Assembly (NCBI RefSeq): GCF_030413595.1
Contig: NZ_CP129238.1
Span: 1,550,001 to 1,614,000 of the forward strand
Origin: Planococcus liqunii
GTDB taxonomy: Bacteria; Bacillota; Bacilli; Bacillales_A; Planococcaceae
Reading direction: 5' to 3'
Length of the DNA stretch: 64,000 nt
Position 1 is the first letter of the stretch; every line of letters starts with the position of its first letter. Of the stretch, positions 48,339 through 57,179 are shown piece after piece. The notes beneath the pieces are model-generated. The model saw nothing but the letters and a program-made list of their open reading frames with translations, did no database searches and was not told the origin of the DNA. The translations under genes were made by a program, and so were the position numbers.

Positions 48339-48755
48339 ATGAGAATAATGGGACTGGATGTCGGATCGAAAACGATCGGCGTCGCGATCAGCGATGCCCT
48401 TGGTTGGACGGCGCAAGGCATCGAGACAGTTAAGATCAATGAAGCTGTAGAAGATTTCGGATTTGGGCGCCTGGGCGAACTAATCAAGCAATACGAAGTC
48501 AGCCAAATTGTGGTTGGTTATCCAAAAAACATGAACAATTCCATCGGCCCGCGTGCAGAGGCATCGGAAAAGTTTGCAGCTTTGCTTGAAGAAGCGTATG
48601 CTATACCGGTGGTGCTTTGGGATGAAAGGCTGACAACGATGGCAGCAGAAAAAATGCTGATTTCAGCGGATGTCAGCCGCAAGAACCGCAAAAAAGTAAT
48701 TGACAAGATGGCTGCGGTCATGATTTTGCAGGGCTATCTTGACTTTAAAAAATGA
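48339..48755 (+). CDS. ruvX: Holliday junction resolvase-like protein RuvX/YqgF
   Basis: RNase H-fold nuclease (YrrK). Homologues resolve junctions or act in 16S rRNA 5'-end maturation. The 138 residues show the first acidic motif [16 protein letters not shown] (D6), the middle motif [16 protein letters not shown], and the late [10 protein letters not shown] and a final aspartate in VIDKMAAV. It starts two bases after the ireB-family gene, in the invariant order upstream of DUF1292. Confidence 0.94.
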   Translation: MRIMGLDVGSKTIGVAISDALGWTAQGIETVKINEAVEDFGFGRLGELIKQYEVSQIVVGYPKNMNNSIGPRAEASEKFAALLEEAYAIPVVLWDERLTTMAAEKMLISADVSRKNRKKVIDKMAAVMILQGYLDFKK

Positions 48756-48768
48756 TGAGGTGACGCAA

Positions 48769-49077
48769 ATGGAACACGGACAAGAACACATTACAGTCGT
48801 TGATGAAAACGGCAACGAGCAGCTATTTGAAGTATTATTCACATTTGACTCAGAAGAATTCGGAAAATCATATGTTTTGTATTTCCCGGTAGGCGCTGAA
48901 GAAGATGACGAAGGCGAAATCGAAATCCAAGCTTCTTCTTTCACTGAAAATGCTGACACAGACGGCAAGATTGCAGGCGGAGAACTTCGCCCGGTCGAAA
49001 CGGATGCAGAGTGGGATATGATTGAAGAAATGTTGAATACGTTCCTTGACGAAGAAGAAGAGAACGAAGAACTTTAA
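48769..49077 (+). CDS. DUF1292 protein (YrzB-like)
   Basis: A 102-residue acidic protein of unknown function. The conserved core is [20 protein letters not shown] followed by SYVLYFPVG, with an acidic C terminus (DEEEENEEL). The start is ATG at 48769, about seven bases after GAGGTG; an upstream in-frame start lies inside ruvX. The trio with ruvX and the ireB-family gene is conserved across Firmicutes. Confidence 0.92.
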   Translation: MEHGQEHITVVDENGNEQLFEVLFTFDSEEFGKSYVLYFPVGAEEDDEGEIEIQASSFTENADTDGKIAGGELRPVETDAEWDMIEEMLNTFLDEEEENEEL

Positions 49078-49092
49078 TCCACTTAGGAGAAG

Positions 49093-49122
49093 GACGGAAT
49101 TGTACGTAGATTCCGTCTTTTT
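49093..49122 (+). terminator. Terminator after the DUF1292 gene
   Basis: GACGGAAT (49093-49100) pairs with ATTCCGTC (49110-49117), followed by a T-rich tail. Confidence 0.88.
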
Positions 49123-49226
49123 CTTTTGCCGGGAATTCGGTATACTGTTAAAGAGAAACTACAACCATTGGGTTTATGATCTCCACTGGGGGCGAGTAGT
49201 ACCAAACGCGTATGTGTGGTCAGTGG

Positions 49227-49249
49227 TTTTCCGCTTTACCAGCGGAAAA
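49227..49249 (+). other. Hairpin in the mltG leader
   Basis: A perfect 8-bp stem TTTTCCGC/GCGGAAAA with a 7-base loop lies 50 bases before the mltG start, in a 170-base leader without any gene. A TATACT at about 49139 may be the -10 of mltG. The hairpin has no T run. Confidence 0.4.
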
Positions 49250-49298
49250 TTGCTGGCCATTCAAACGGGATAGAGGAAAAAGCTAAGGGGGGGGACCC

Positions 49299-50423
49299 GT
49301 GGACAAGCAATCGAAAAAAGAAATTATGTATGAACGCATGAGCGAAAAGAAAAAAGAAGTGAAAGTTGTCCGTCGGATTGTTTTTATCGTGACGGTCGTT
49401 TTGCTGCTCGTGTTGGGCATTGGCGCTTTTGCAGCATACAGCTATGTCACCGACGCACTGGAACCGGTTGATGCGGATTCAGAAAAAGTCGTTGAAATCG
49501 AAGTTCCGATCGGCTCGAATCTCGACAGCATTTCCGCATTGCTGGAAGAGAACGGCTTGATCAAAGATGCGCGTATCTACAAATACTACGTGAAATTTAA
49601 AAATCAGGCTGATTTCCAGGCCGGCACGTACGGGCTTTTGCCTTCTATGACGCTCGATGAAATCACCGAGAGCCTGAAAACCGGGAAAGTCTACCGGGAA
49701 CCGTTGTTTAACATCACGGTGCCGGAAGGCCTGACATTGGATCAGATCGCTGAAAACGTCATTGCCAAGAAAACGAAATACAGCGCGGAGGAATTCATGG
49801 CCAAAATGGAGGACGAAGCGTATGTGGACGAGTTGATCGTCAAATATCCGGCTTTGCTGACGGATGAAATCAAAGGTGAAAATGTCCGTTTCGCGTTGGA
49901 AGGCTATTTATTCCCAGCCACTTATCCATTTTACGAAGAAGACCCTTCATTGGACTTGATCATCGAGAACATGATCAAAGCGACGGAGTCCAACGTGGTC
50001 CAGTACCAGGCCGTGTTGGAAGAGATGGATAAAACGCCGCATTGGCTGCTGACTTTCGCTTCGTTGCTGGAAGAAGAAGCGACAGCGGGTTCTGACCGCA
50101 ACACGATCGCGAGCGTCTTCTACAACCGCATCGAAAAGGATATGCCGCTGCAGACGGATCCAACGGTCATTTATGCAATGGGCGAGCATAAGGAACGCTT
50201 ATTCAATAAAGACTACGAATTCGAGCATCCTTACAGCACTTATACAAACAAAGGGCTGCCGCCAGGGCCGATCGCCGCTGCTGGAGCATCGTCGATTGCC
50301 GCTGTGCTTGACCCGGCTGACACGGAGTATTTATACTTCCTGGCAGACAAAGATGGGAAAAACCATTTCTCTACGACTTATGAAGAACATCTTAAAAAGC
50401 GCGATGAGTACATCGGACAATAA
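49299..50423 (+). CDS. mltG: Endolytic transglycosylase MltG
   Basis: Membrane-anchored enzyme (YrrL/YceG-like) that cuts nascent glycan strands and sets their length. The 374 residues have a basic N terminus, one membrane helix (about 25-50, RIVFIVTVVLLLVLGIGAFA), a LysM-like part (about 60-130) and the YceG catalytic domain with the glutamate in LLEEEATAGSDRNTIASVFY, followed by LQTDPTVIYA. The start is GTG at 49299 after AAGGGGGGGG. Confidence 0.95.
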   Translation: MDKQSKKEIMYERMSEKKKEVKVVRRIVFIVTVVLLLVLGIGAFAAYSYVTDALEPVDADSEKVVEIEVPIGSNLDSISALLEENGLIKDARIYKYYVKFKNQADFQAGTYGLLPSMTLDEITESLKTGKVYREPLFNITVPEGLTLDQIAENVIAKKTKYSAEEFMAKMEDEAYVDELIVKYPALLTDEIKGENVRFALEGYLFPATYPFYEEDPSLDLIIENMIKATESNVVQYQAVLEEMDKTPHWLLTFASLLEEEATAGSDRNTIASVFYNRIEKDMPLQTDPTVIYAMGEHKERLFNKDYEFEHPYSTYTNKGLPPGPIAAAGASSIAAVLDPADTEYLYFLADKDGKNHFSTTYEEHLKKRDEYIGQ

Positions 50424-50493
50424 GAAAAGCGCTGCCAATTAAAAATTAGCAGCTTTGTGGCCGGCAAGTACTGGAATAAGTGGACAAAACATG

Positions 50494-50530
50494 ACAAGAA
50501 GGAAGCGACCTCGCTTTCCTTCTTGTTTTA
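50494..50530 (+). terminator. Terminator after mltG
   Basis: ACAAGAAGGAAGCGA (50494-50508) pairs with TCGCTTTCCTTCTTGT (one bulged T), followed by a short T run. Confidence 0.85.
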
Positions 50531-50581
50531 TGTTATTATTGGTTGTAATTTTTGCGGCAGGCGAAAAGGAGCTTTAATACA

Positions 50582-51193
50582 ATGGACCATGAACAATTGT
50601 CAAAGACATTAACCGCTGTCAAAGCGTATGCAGAAGAGCACCATGTGCCCATAATGGAAGACCAGGGCATCCGTGAATTGACCGGTCTGCTGCTGCAGCA
50701 ACAGCCGGAGTCCATCCTGGAAATCGGTTCGGCGATTGGCTTTTCTGCCATTATGATGGCTTCTGAACTGACAGGCTGCCAGATCGATACAATTGAGCGG
50801 GATGACGTACGCTATGAGAAGGCTGTAGAGTTTATTGCACAATCCGGATTTGGCGGCCAAATCCGCATTTTCCATGCTGATGCACTCGAAATGAACCTGT
50901 CCCTGTTGGACCGGGAGTATGATGCAATTTTCATTGATGCGGCCAAAGGGCAATACGAACGGTTTTTTGAAAAATACGAAACTTTATTGTCTGAGCAGGG
51001 TGTCATATATTGTGATAATATGTATATGCATGGACTGGCGGACCAGGAGATTTCGGACATACCACGCAGAAAACGCACGATGATCCGGAATTTGAAAAAC
51101 TTTAAAGAACATATGCTGAATCATCCGTCTTATGACACGGCGCTTCTGCCTGTCGGAGATGGCATAATGGTCTGCAAAAAAAGAGCCAACTAA
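50582..51193 (+). CDS. O-methyltransferase (YrrM-like)
   Basis: SAM-dependent methyltransferase of the class I O-methyltransferase (COMT-like) family. The 203 residues show the SAM motif SILEIGSAIGFSAIMMA, the second acidic IDTIERDD, and the metal-binding DAIFIDAAKGQYERFFE. Proteins in this place have been associated with tRNA hydroxyuridine methylation (TrmR); the substrate cannot be read from sequence alone. The start is ATG at 50582, nine bases after AAAAGGAGC. Confidence 0.88.
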   Translation: MDHEQLSKTLTAVKAYAEEHHVPIMEDQGIRELTGLLLQQQPESILEIGSAIGFSAIMMASELTGCQIDTIERDDVRYEKAVEFIAQSGFGGQIRIFHADALEMNLSLLDREYDAIFIDAAKGQYERFFEKYETLLSEQGVIYCDNMYMHGLADQEISDIPRRKRTMIRNLKNFKEHMLNHPSYDTALLPVGDGIMVCKKRAN

Positions 51194-51223
51194 AAAACAA
51201 AAGTTTGCAAGGAGCTTGGAAGA

Positions 51224-51847
51224 ATGTCTAAAAACCGTCCGGTCGTTATCGGGATCGCAGGAGGTTCGGGCTCAGGCAAGACGAGCGTAACGAATTCCAT
51301 TTATGAAGTATTCAAAGAAAACTCAGTGGTAGTGATTGAACAGGATTACTATTACAAAGACCAAAGCCATCTGGCATTTGAAGAACGTCTGGAAACAAAC
51401 TATGACCACCCATTGGCATTCGATACCGATTTGCTGATTGAGCATGTCAATAAACTTTTAAACCGTGAACCGATTGAAAAACCGGTATACAATTACGCCT
51501 TACATACACGGGCTGACGAAACCGTTTTGATTGAACCAAAAGATGTCATCATCCTCGAAGGGATCCTGGTACTGGAAGACGAGCGCCTGCGCGATTTGAT
51601 GGACATCAAATTATTCGTCGATACCGATGCAGACTTGCGCATTATCCGCCGCTTGCTGCGCGACATCAACGAACGCGGCCGGACGATCGATTCGGTCATT
51701 GACCAGTACTTGAACGTTGTACGGCCAATGCACAATCAGTTTATCGAGCCGACCAAGCGCTATGCTGACGTCATTATTCCTGAAGGCGGACAAAACGAAG
51801 TGGCAATTGATTTAATGGTTACAAAAATTAAAACAATTCTTGAATAG
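51224..51847 (+). CDS. udk: Uridine kinase
   Basis: Phosphorylates uridine and cytidine in pyrimidine salvage. The 207 residues show Walker [14 protein letters not shown] (about 10-22), [25 protein letters not shown] and the lid arginines in [13 protein letters not shown]. In B. subtilis two U32 peptidase genes (yrrN, yrrO) lie between yrrM and udk; they are absent here, leaving a 30-base gap. Confidence 0.97.
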   Translation: MSKNRPVVIGIAGGSGSGKTSVTNSIYEVFKENSVVVIEQDYYYKDQSHLAFEERLETNYDHPLAFDTDLLIEHVNKLLNREPIEKPVYNYALHTRADETVLIEPKDVIILEGILVLEDERLRDLMDIKLFVDTDADLRIIRRLLRDINERGRTIDSVIDQYLNVVRPMHNQFIEPTKRYADVIIPEGGQNEVAIDLMVTKIKTILE

Positions 51848-51877
51848 ATTGACAATTTATAATATGATGATACGAGA

Positions 51878-51912
51878 CTGACGGATGGTAGCTTAAAACC
51901 TTCCAAAGTCAG
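51878..51912 (+). other. Hairpin in the greA leader
   Basis: CTGACGGATGG (51878-51888) pairs with CCTTCC and GTCAG (51899-51904, 51908-51912) with an AAA bulge, ahead of the greA ribosome binding site AAGGAGTGGGG. TTGACA at 51849 may be part of a greA promoter, but no well-spaced -10 is clear. Confidence 0.35.
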
Positions 51913-51934
51913 CAGTTGAAGGAGTGGGGAAACA

Positions 51935-52411
51935 ATGGCAAATGAAAAACAATTTCCGATGACAGCTGCAGGTAAGCTGAAGTTGGAAGAAGAACTGGAA
52001 TTCCTAAAAACCGTTAAACGGAAAGAAGTCGTTGAACGGATTAAAATAGCACGCAGTTTCGGAGACCTTTCCGAGAACTCGGAATACGACTCAGCAAAAG
52101 AAGATCAGGCATTTGTAGAAGGCCGCATTTCTACGTTGGAATCGATGATCCGCAACGCGGTGATTATTAACGAAAACGAATTGAATAAAGACATCGTCCG
52201 TTTAGGGACAACTGTCACTTTCGTAGAAGTGCCGGATGGCGATGAAGAATCTTACACCATTGTGGGTTCTGCAGAAGCAGATCCATTAGAAGGGCGCATT
52301 TCCAATGATTCGCCTATCGCGAAAAGCATGATTGGGCGCACGATTGGCGAAAATGTAAAAGTGTTGACGCCTGGCGGCGAAATGGAAATCAAAATCGTTT
52401 CAATTTCTTAA
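51935..52411 (+). CDS. greA: Transcription elongation factor GreA
   Basis: Rescues backtracked RNA polymerase by stimulating transcript cleavage. The 158 residues comprise an N-terminal coiled coil (1-75) with the acidic tip [15 protein letters not shown] (about 42-56), and a C-terminal FKBP-like domain with the conserved [14 protein letters not shown]. Confidence 0.98.
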   Translation: MANEKQFPMTAAGKLKLEEELEFLKTVKRKEVVERIKIARSFGDLSENSEYDSAKEDQAFVEGRISTLESMIRNAVIINENELNKDIVRLGTTVTFVEVPDGDEESYTIVGSAEADPLEGRISNDSPIAKSMIGRTIGENVKVLTPGGEMEIKIVSIS

Positions 52412-52419
52412 TTCATACA

Positions 52420-52451
52420 CAGCCATTCTTTATTTGAATGGCTGTTTTTTT
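52420..52451 (+). terminator. Terminator after greA
   Basis: CAGCCATTC (52420-52428) pairs with GAATGGCTG (52436-52444), followed by seven Ts. Confidence 0.93.
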
Positions 52452-52566
52452 GAAATTTATTTAACCTTAAATGTTAAATAACACGAAATTGAAACATTTC
52501 TTTTGTCAAAACGTCAAATTTGTAATAGAGCATTATGCTAAAATAATTTGAAGAGGAGGCAAGTCG

Positions 52567-53280
52567 ATGACAAATGAAAAAAAACCGTATCCTTCTCGTT
52601 TGGACAAAAAGAACCGGTCAAATTCCATTCTGAACTGGATGATCGGGGTGGTCTTTGCCTTGATAGTGATTACCGGAGCTTTTATCTTCCTGGACAACGG
52701 GGATGAAAGTGCCCAAGAGCCGGAATCGGTAACAATCGAAACAGATACTGAACAGCAAACGAGCGGAGAAGAAAGCAACCCAGAAGAAGATGCTGAAGCC
52801 GATGCAAAAGCAAAAGAAGAAGCTGACGCAAAAGCTGAAGAAGAAGCGAAAGCCAAAGCAGAAGCGGATAAAGCCGCAGAAGAAAAAGCAAAAGAAGAAA
52901 AGGCTGCTGAAGAAGGAAAAGTAACAGGCGGCACCATTACACGTGAAGATTCGAGCGATCCGGTTGTTGAAGAAACAGTCATCAACACAAGCTGGGAGCC
53001 GGTCGGCACAAAACAAACCGGCAAACACGTATCGGTCTATGATAAAGGATCGGTCGACTGGAATGAAAAAATCAATGCCATTTCATATGCCACCGGTTTA
53101 AGCCAAGATAATATGTATGTTATGATGATTAAGAATGGCGGCGGCCCGCAGAAATCGATCGGTGTCGTGCAGTCCAAAGACAAATCACAAAAATATCGCG
53201 TCCATCTGGAATTTAAAGATGGCGAAGGCTGGAAACCCGTGAAAATGGATGTATTAAAAACACTGGAAGGCGCCTATTAA
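52567..53280 (+). CDS. YrrS-like DUF1510 membrane protein
   Basis: A 237-residue single-pass membrane protein. It has a basic cytoplasmic N terminus (about 1-20), a membrane helix (about 22-41, WMIGVVFALIVITGAFIF), a long low-complexity Glu/Ala/Lys linker (about 47-117), likely helical or extended, and a globular extracellular DUF1510 domain (about 135-237, NAISYATGLSQDNMYVMMIK). In B. subtilis yrrS is paired with the penicillin-binding protein gene pbpI; that gene is missing here, so the wall-related role is only inferred. Confidence 0.88.
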   Translation: MTNEKKPYPSRLDKKNRSNSILNWMIGVVFALIVITGAFIFLDNGDESAQEPESVTIETDTEQQTSGEESNPEEDAEADAKAKEEADAKAEEEAKAKAEADKAAEEKAKEEKAAEEGKVTGGTITREDSSDPVVEETVINTSWEPVGTKQTGKHVSVYDKGSVDWNEKINAISYATGLSQDNMYVMMIKNGGGPQKSIGVVQSKDKSQKYRVHLEFKDGEGWKPVKMDVLKTLEGAY

Positions 53281-53294
53281 AAGGCGTCTTTTTT
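53267..53294 (+). terminator. Terminator overlapping the yrrS stop
   Basis: AAGGCGCCT (53267-53275) pairs with AGGCGTCTT (53282-53290), one G-T pair, plus Ts. The 5' arm lies within the last codons of the gene. Confidence 0.85.
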
Positions 53295-53346
53295 GATGCA
53301 GGAATTTGGAAAGCAAAGATTTTAGACAGGGAAAGGGCGATGGAAA

Positions 53347-54048
53347 ATGAGAATCGGCGTTATCGGAGCGATGGAAGAAGAAGTGGAATTATTAAGAGGG
53401 AGCCTTGAAAATGCGCAAGTGAGCGAAATCGCTAATTGTGAATTTACATCAGGTACATACAAAGGGCAGGACGTTGTGCTGTTAAAGAGTGGCATCGGCA
53501 AAGTAAATGCAGCGATGTCCACAACGCTTCTTTTGCAGCAGTTTAAACCGGATGTTGTCATCAATACAGGATCTGCCGGAGGGTTTGACCAGGCGCTTGA
53601 AGTCGGCGCAATTGTCATTTCAGATGAAGTTCGCCACCACGATGTCGATGTTACGGTTTTCGGCTACGAGATGGGGCAGGTGCCGCAATTGCCGGCCGCA
53701 TTCCGTTCAGATGAGAAATTGATAGACTTGGCGGTCAAAGCCGTGGAAGAGCTGGGAGAGCATCCGTACGGTGTTGGATTGATTGCGACTGGAGATTCTT
53801 TCATGAATGACCCGGAACGTGTGGAGAAAGTCAGAGCGTTTTTCCCGTCGATGAAAGCTTCTGAAATGGAAGCTGCAGCAGTAGCGCAAGTTTGCCACCA
53901 ATTCAACGTGCCGTTTGTGGTGATCCGTGCGTTATCGGATATTGCCGGAAAAGAATCCAATATCTCATTTGATGAATTTTTGCCGGTTGCTGCGAAGCAT
54001 TCCACTGAGATTGTATTAAACGTAGTAGAACGGCTGGCAGCCAAGTAA
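53347..54048 (+). CDS. mtnN: 5'-methylthioadenosine/S-adenosylhomocysteine nucleosidase
   Basis: Cleaves MTA and SAH for methionine salvage and the activated methyl cycle. The 233 residues begin [16 protein letters not shown] with the catalytic E12, and contain NTGSAGGF, the substrate segment [12 protein letters not shown] (E175) and the catalytic aspartate in RALSDIAG (D198). Confidence 0.97.
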   Translation: MRIGVIGAMEEEVELLRGSLENAQVSEIANCEFTSGTYKGQDVVLLKSGIGKVNAAMSTTLLLQQFKPDVVINTGSAGGFDQALEVGAIVISDEVRHHDVDVTVFGYEMGQVPQLPAAFRSDEKLIDLAVKAVEELGEHPYGVGLIATGDSFMNDPERVEKVRAFFPSMKASEMEAAAVAQVCHQFNVPFVVIRALSDIAGKESNISFDEFLPVAAKHSTEIVLNVVERLAAK

Positions 54049-54056
54049 ATGCAAAA

Positions 54057-54096
54057 AAAGCTGGAAACGTTGTAAAAAACGCTTCCAGCTTTTATC
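54057..54096. terminator. Bidirectional terminator between mtnN and pssA
   Basis: AAAGCTGGAA-A-CGTT pairs with AACG-C-TTCCAGCTTT, with A-rich and T-rich flanks on the two sides. It serves the convergent genes mtnN and pssA. Confidence 0.9.
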
Positions 54097-54100
54097 TTTA

Positions 54101-54640
54101 TTAAACTTTTCTGAGGGTAAAAGTGCTGATCATCAATAGGGAACAAATAATAAACAGAAACATATACGCGACAGGCGGGAAAACGGAAAGTCCGAAATAA
54201 GACAAGGTCACCACAGTGCCTGCAGCCGTGATGGGCAGCCCAACAAAATAGCCGTTGGATTCCGAGATGTTGAAACGCGCAAGGCGAAAAGCACCGCTTG
54301 CGATGTAGATGACAGTAAAGACCATACCGGTCACACCAAACTCAGTCAGCACCAGCTGGTAAATCAGGATCGCCGGTGCAACACCAAAGGAAATGATGTC
54401 GCTCATTGAATCCAGCTGTTTGCCGAGTTCGGACTCCTGGTTGAATTTCCTCGCAACCATGCCGTCAAAGCGGTCCAGAAAAGCGGCAATAAAAATAAAT
54501 AGCACACTATAGCTGTAAAACTCGTTGAGAGCGGCCATTAAGGACGCCCCGCCGAAAGCCATATTGCCTATTGTCAGCATGTTTGCTGTCTGAGAGCGTA
54601 GTTTTTTAATTGTGTGATCCATTCGTTCTAATATCAGCAA
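54101..54640 (-). CDS. pssA: CDP-diacylglycerol-serine O-phosphatidyltransferase
   Basis: Membrane enzyme making phosphatidylserine, the precursor of phosphatidylethanolamine. The 179 residues hold several membrane helices and the CDP-alcohol signature DRFDGMVARKF, continuing LGKQLDSMSD (D-G-AR-G-D-D pattern complete). The start is probably TTG at 54640, nine bases after AAGGAG; the first ATG (54622) is 27 bases from that site. It is divergent from psd, which encodes the next step. Confidence 0.93.
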   Translation of the reverse strand: MLILERMDHTIKKLRSQTANMLTIGNMAFGGASLMAALNEFYSYSVLFIFIAAFLDRFDGMVARKFNQESELGKQLDSMSDIISFGVAPAILIYQLVLTEFGVTGMVFTVIYIASGAFRLARFNISESNGYFVGLPITAAGTVVTLSYFGLSVFPPVAYMFLFIICSLLMISTFTLRKV

Positions 54641-54735
54641 TGGAAAACACTCCTTTTTTTTGTAAACTTCTTCAGTTCATTATACTGTGAAAGAACAAAA
54701 AATGGTAGACTATTTTAAGCAATGGAGGTGCCAGT

Positions 54736-55509
54736 GTGAAGAAAAAAATCTATCAACGATCGATTGAACTGACGAACGGACCGTTGACGTCAGGAATGAT
54801 CCGCTCTTTCACCCAGTCTTCCTTGAGCCGGCGGGTGATTCCGAATTATATCAAAACTTATAAAATACCGACAGCTGATATAGAAAATCCGTTGGAATCC
54901 TTTCCGACGCTGCATGATTTTTTCATCCGAACGTTGAAAGCGGAAAGCCGGCCGGTAGCAGATGAACCGATTGTATCGCCGGTAGACGGGAAAATTGAAA
55001 TTTTTGGGGATTTGCATGAAGGCATCCGTTTTCTTGTGAAAAACCACCAATATTCGCTTGCAGATCTGCTTGGCAATGCTGCGCTTGCGGATTCCTATCA
55101 GAACGGCAAATACATCGTGCTTTATCTTTCACCAGCCGATTATCACCGGATTCACAGCCCCGCTAGCGGAAAAGTCCTCAAACAATACGTGTTGGGAAAA
55201 AAATCATATCCGGTCAATGGGCCGGGACTGCTTTACGGCAAGTCGCCAATCAGCGGGAATTACCGCTTGATCACGGAACTGGAAACCCAATCGGCGAATC
55301 TGCTGGTTGTAAAAGTCGGGGCCATGTTTGTCAATTCGATTCAGCTGACGAATTCCCGGGAATCCTGGGAAAAAGGCGAAGAAGTGGCTTATTTCAGTTT
55401 CGGTTCTACGGTTGTGCTGTTTTTTGAGGAAAACCACATCAAATTTTCTTCAAATGTCAGGGCAGGCGAGCGAATCAAGGTGGGAGAAGCACTCGCACAT
55501 ATGGTATAA
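54736..55509 (+). CDS. psd: Phosphatidylserine decarboxylase
   Basis: Pyruvoyl-dependent enzyme converting phosphatidylserine to phosphatidylethanolamine. The 257 residues show LHDFFIRTLK near 57, SPVDGKIEIFG near 82, the histidine in SPADYHRIHSP, and the self-cleavage site FGSTVVLFFE near 222, where the serine becomes the pyruvoyl group. The product of pssA, transcribed the other way, is its substrate. Confidence 0.96.
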   Translation: MKKKIYQRSIELTNGPLTSGMIRSFTQSSLSRRVIPNYIKTYKIPTADIENPLESFPTLHDFFIRTLKAESRPVADEPIVSPVDGKIEIFGDLHEGIRFLVKNHQYSLADLLGNAALADSYQNGKYIVLYLSPADYHRIHSPASGKVLKQYVLGKKSYPVNGPGLLYGKSPISGNYRLITELETQSANLLVVKVGAMFVNSIQLTNSRESWEKGEEVAYFSFGSTVVLFFEENHIKFSSNVRAGERIKVGEALAHMV

Positions 55510-55547
55510 TCAATAGAATTAAGTTCGGGAAACAGGAGTGGTTACTG

Positions 55548-56069
55548 ATGTATCAAAAATTCATACCAAGTCAATACGTAAAAAGTGTATTTGACATCTC
55601 GCCGGAGTCGCTATTGAAAAAAGGCGTCCGCGGCATTATTACCGATTTGGACAATACCCTTGTGGAATGGGACCGGCCGGACGCGACGCCGATGTTGATC
55701 GATTGGCTAAGATCCATGAAAGAAGCAGGGATTCAGGTGATCATTGTGTCAAACAACAAAGAGCTGCGGGTGAAGTCGTTTGCCGATCCGCTCGGCATTC
55801 CGTTTATTTTCCAGGCGCGCAAGCCGATGGGCCGCGCTTTCCGGAAAGCCCTGAAACTGATGAATGTGTCACGCGAACAGGTTGTGGTTATTGGCGACCA
55901 GATGATGACGGATATTTTTGGCGGAAACTTAAACAAATTGCACACAATCCTGGTTTTGCCAGTGGCGCAGTCGGACGGATTCTTTACCCGATTTAATCGC
56001 TTGATGGAACGCCGGATCATGAAGAAGTTAAAAGAAAAAGGACAATTAACGTGGGAGGAAGAAAATTGA
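55548..56069 (+). CDS. yqeG: YqeG family HAD IIIA phosphatase
   Basis: HAD-superfamily hydrolase whose substrate is unknown. The 173 residues show motif I DLDNTLVEWDRP (D33 and D35), motif II VIIVSNNKE, motif III lysine in ARKPMG, and motif IV VIGDQMMTD. It opens the conserved yqeGH-aroE-yhbY-nadD-yqeK-rsfS-yqeM cluster, and its stop overlaps the yqeH start (TTGA). Confidence 0.94.
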   Translation: MYQKFIPSQYVKSVFDISPESLLKKGVRGIITDLDNTLVEWDRPDATPMLIDWLRSMKEAGIQVIIVSNNKELRVKSFADPLGIPFIFQARKPMGRAFRKALKLMNVSREQVVVIGDQMMTDIFGGNLNKLHTILVLPVAQSDGFFTRFNRLMERRIMKKLKEKGQLTWEEEN

Positions 56070-57169
56070 ACGAAATGCCATCATGTATCGGATGCGGTGC
56101 CCAAATCCAGACGGAACGGCCAGGGGAACTTGGCTATGCACCCGTATCCTCATTAGAAAAAGAAGAAATCATTTGCCAGCGCTGCTTCCGCTTGAAAAAT
56201 TACAACGAACTGCAGCCGGTGTCGCTGACAGATGACGACTTTTTGAAAATCCTGAACGGACTTGGAGAACGAAAAGGCCTGATTGTGAAAATCGTGGACA
56301 TTTTTGATTTCAACGGCAGTTGGCTTCCGGGGCTTCACCGCTTTGTCGGATCGAACGATATCCTGCTGATTGCCAACAAAGCTGACTTATTGCCGAAATC
56401 CGTTAAACAGCACAAGCTGATCAACTGGATGAAACAGGAAGCGAAAAAACAGGGGTTAAAACCCATCGATGTCTTGACCGTCAGTGCCCATAAAGGGACC
56501 GGCGTCACGGAAGCGATGGAAGCAATCGATAAATACCGCCAAGGAGAAGACGTTTATGTTGTCGGTTCGACGAATGTCGGCAAATCGACTTTCATCAACC
56601 GCATCATCAAGCAGGCGACCGGCCAAGCGGATATCATCACAACTTCCCATTTTCCGGGAACCACTCTTGATATGATCGAAATTCCGTTGGATGACGAAAA
56701 ATCGATGTACGACACACCGGGAATTATTAACCACCACCAACTGGCGCATCATTTGCATCCGTCCGAACTGAAAATGATCATGCCGAAAAAAGAATTGAAA
56801 CCACGGGTATTCCAGCTGAATCCGGAACAGACGCTGTTTATTGGCGGGCTTGCCCGTTTCGACTTTATCCAAGGGGAACGTTCATCTTTCACTGTTCATG
56901 TCGCGAACGACCTGCAGATCCACCGGACGAAGCTGGATAATGCCGATGCTTTGTACGAACAGCATTTGGGCGGCATGCTGGCTCCGCCGTCTGCTGAGTA
57001 CAAAGATGAGTTCCCTGAGTTAGTGCGCCGGGAATTCCGGGTAAAAGAAGGGAAGACGGATATCGTATTTTCTGGCCTTGGCTGGATTACGGTCCAGCAC
57101 CCGAATGTGGTTGTCGCAGCCTATGCGCCTAAAGGCGTTGAAGTGTTTTTACGTCCATCATTGATCTAG
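56066..57169 (+). CDS. yqeH: Circularly permuted GTPase YqeH
   Basis: Ribosome assembly GTPase for the 30S subunit. The 367 residues have an N-terminal zinc finger (CIGCGAQIQ and CQRCFRLKNY), then the permuted G motifs: G4 NKADLL near 114, G1 GSTNVGKSTF near 171, G3 DTPG near 220, and a C-terminal RNA-binding part. The start is TTG at 56066, seven bases after GGAGG, overlapping the yqeG stop; ATG 56075 is an alternative. Confidence 0.95.
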   Translation: MNEMPSCIGCGAQIQTERPGELGYAPVSSLEKEEIICQRCFRLKNYNELQPVSLTDDDFLKILNGLGERKGLIVKIVDIFDFNGSWLPGLHRFVGSNDILLIANKADLLPKSVKQHKLINWMKQEAKKQGLKPIDVLTVSAHKGTGVTEAMEAIDKYRQGEDVYVVGSTNVGKSTFINRIIKQATGQADIITTSHFPGTTLDMIEIPLDDEKSMYDTPGIINHHQLAHHLHPSELKMIMPKKELKPRVFQLNPEQTLFIGGLARFDFIQGERSSFTVHVANDLQIHRTKLDNADALYEQHLGGMLAPPSAEYKDEFPELVRREFRVKEGKTDIVFSGLGWITVQHPNVVVAAYAPKGVEVFLRPSLI

Positions 57170-57179
57170 GGGGATTTTG

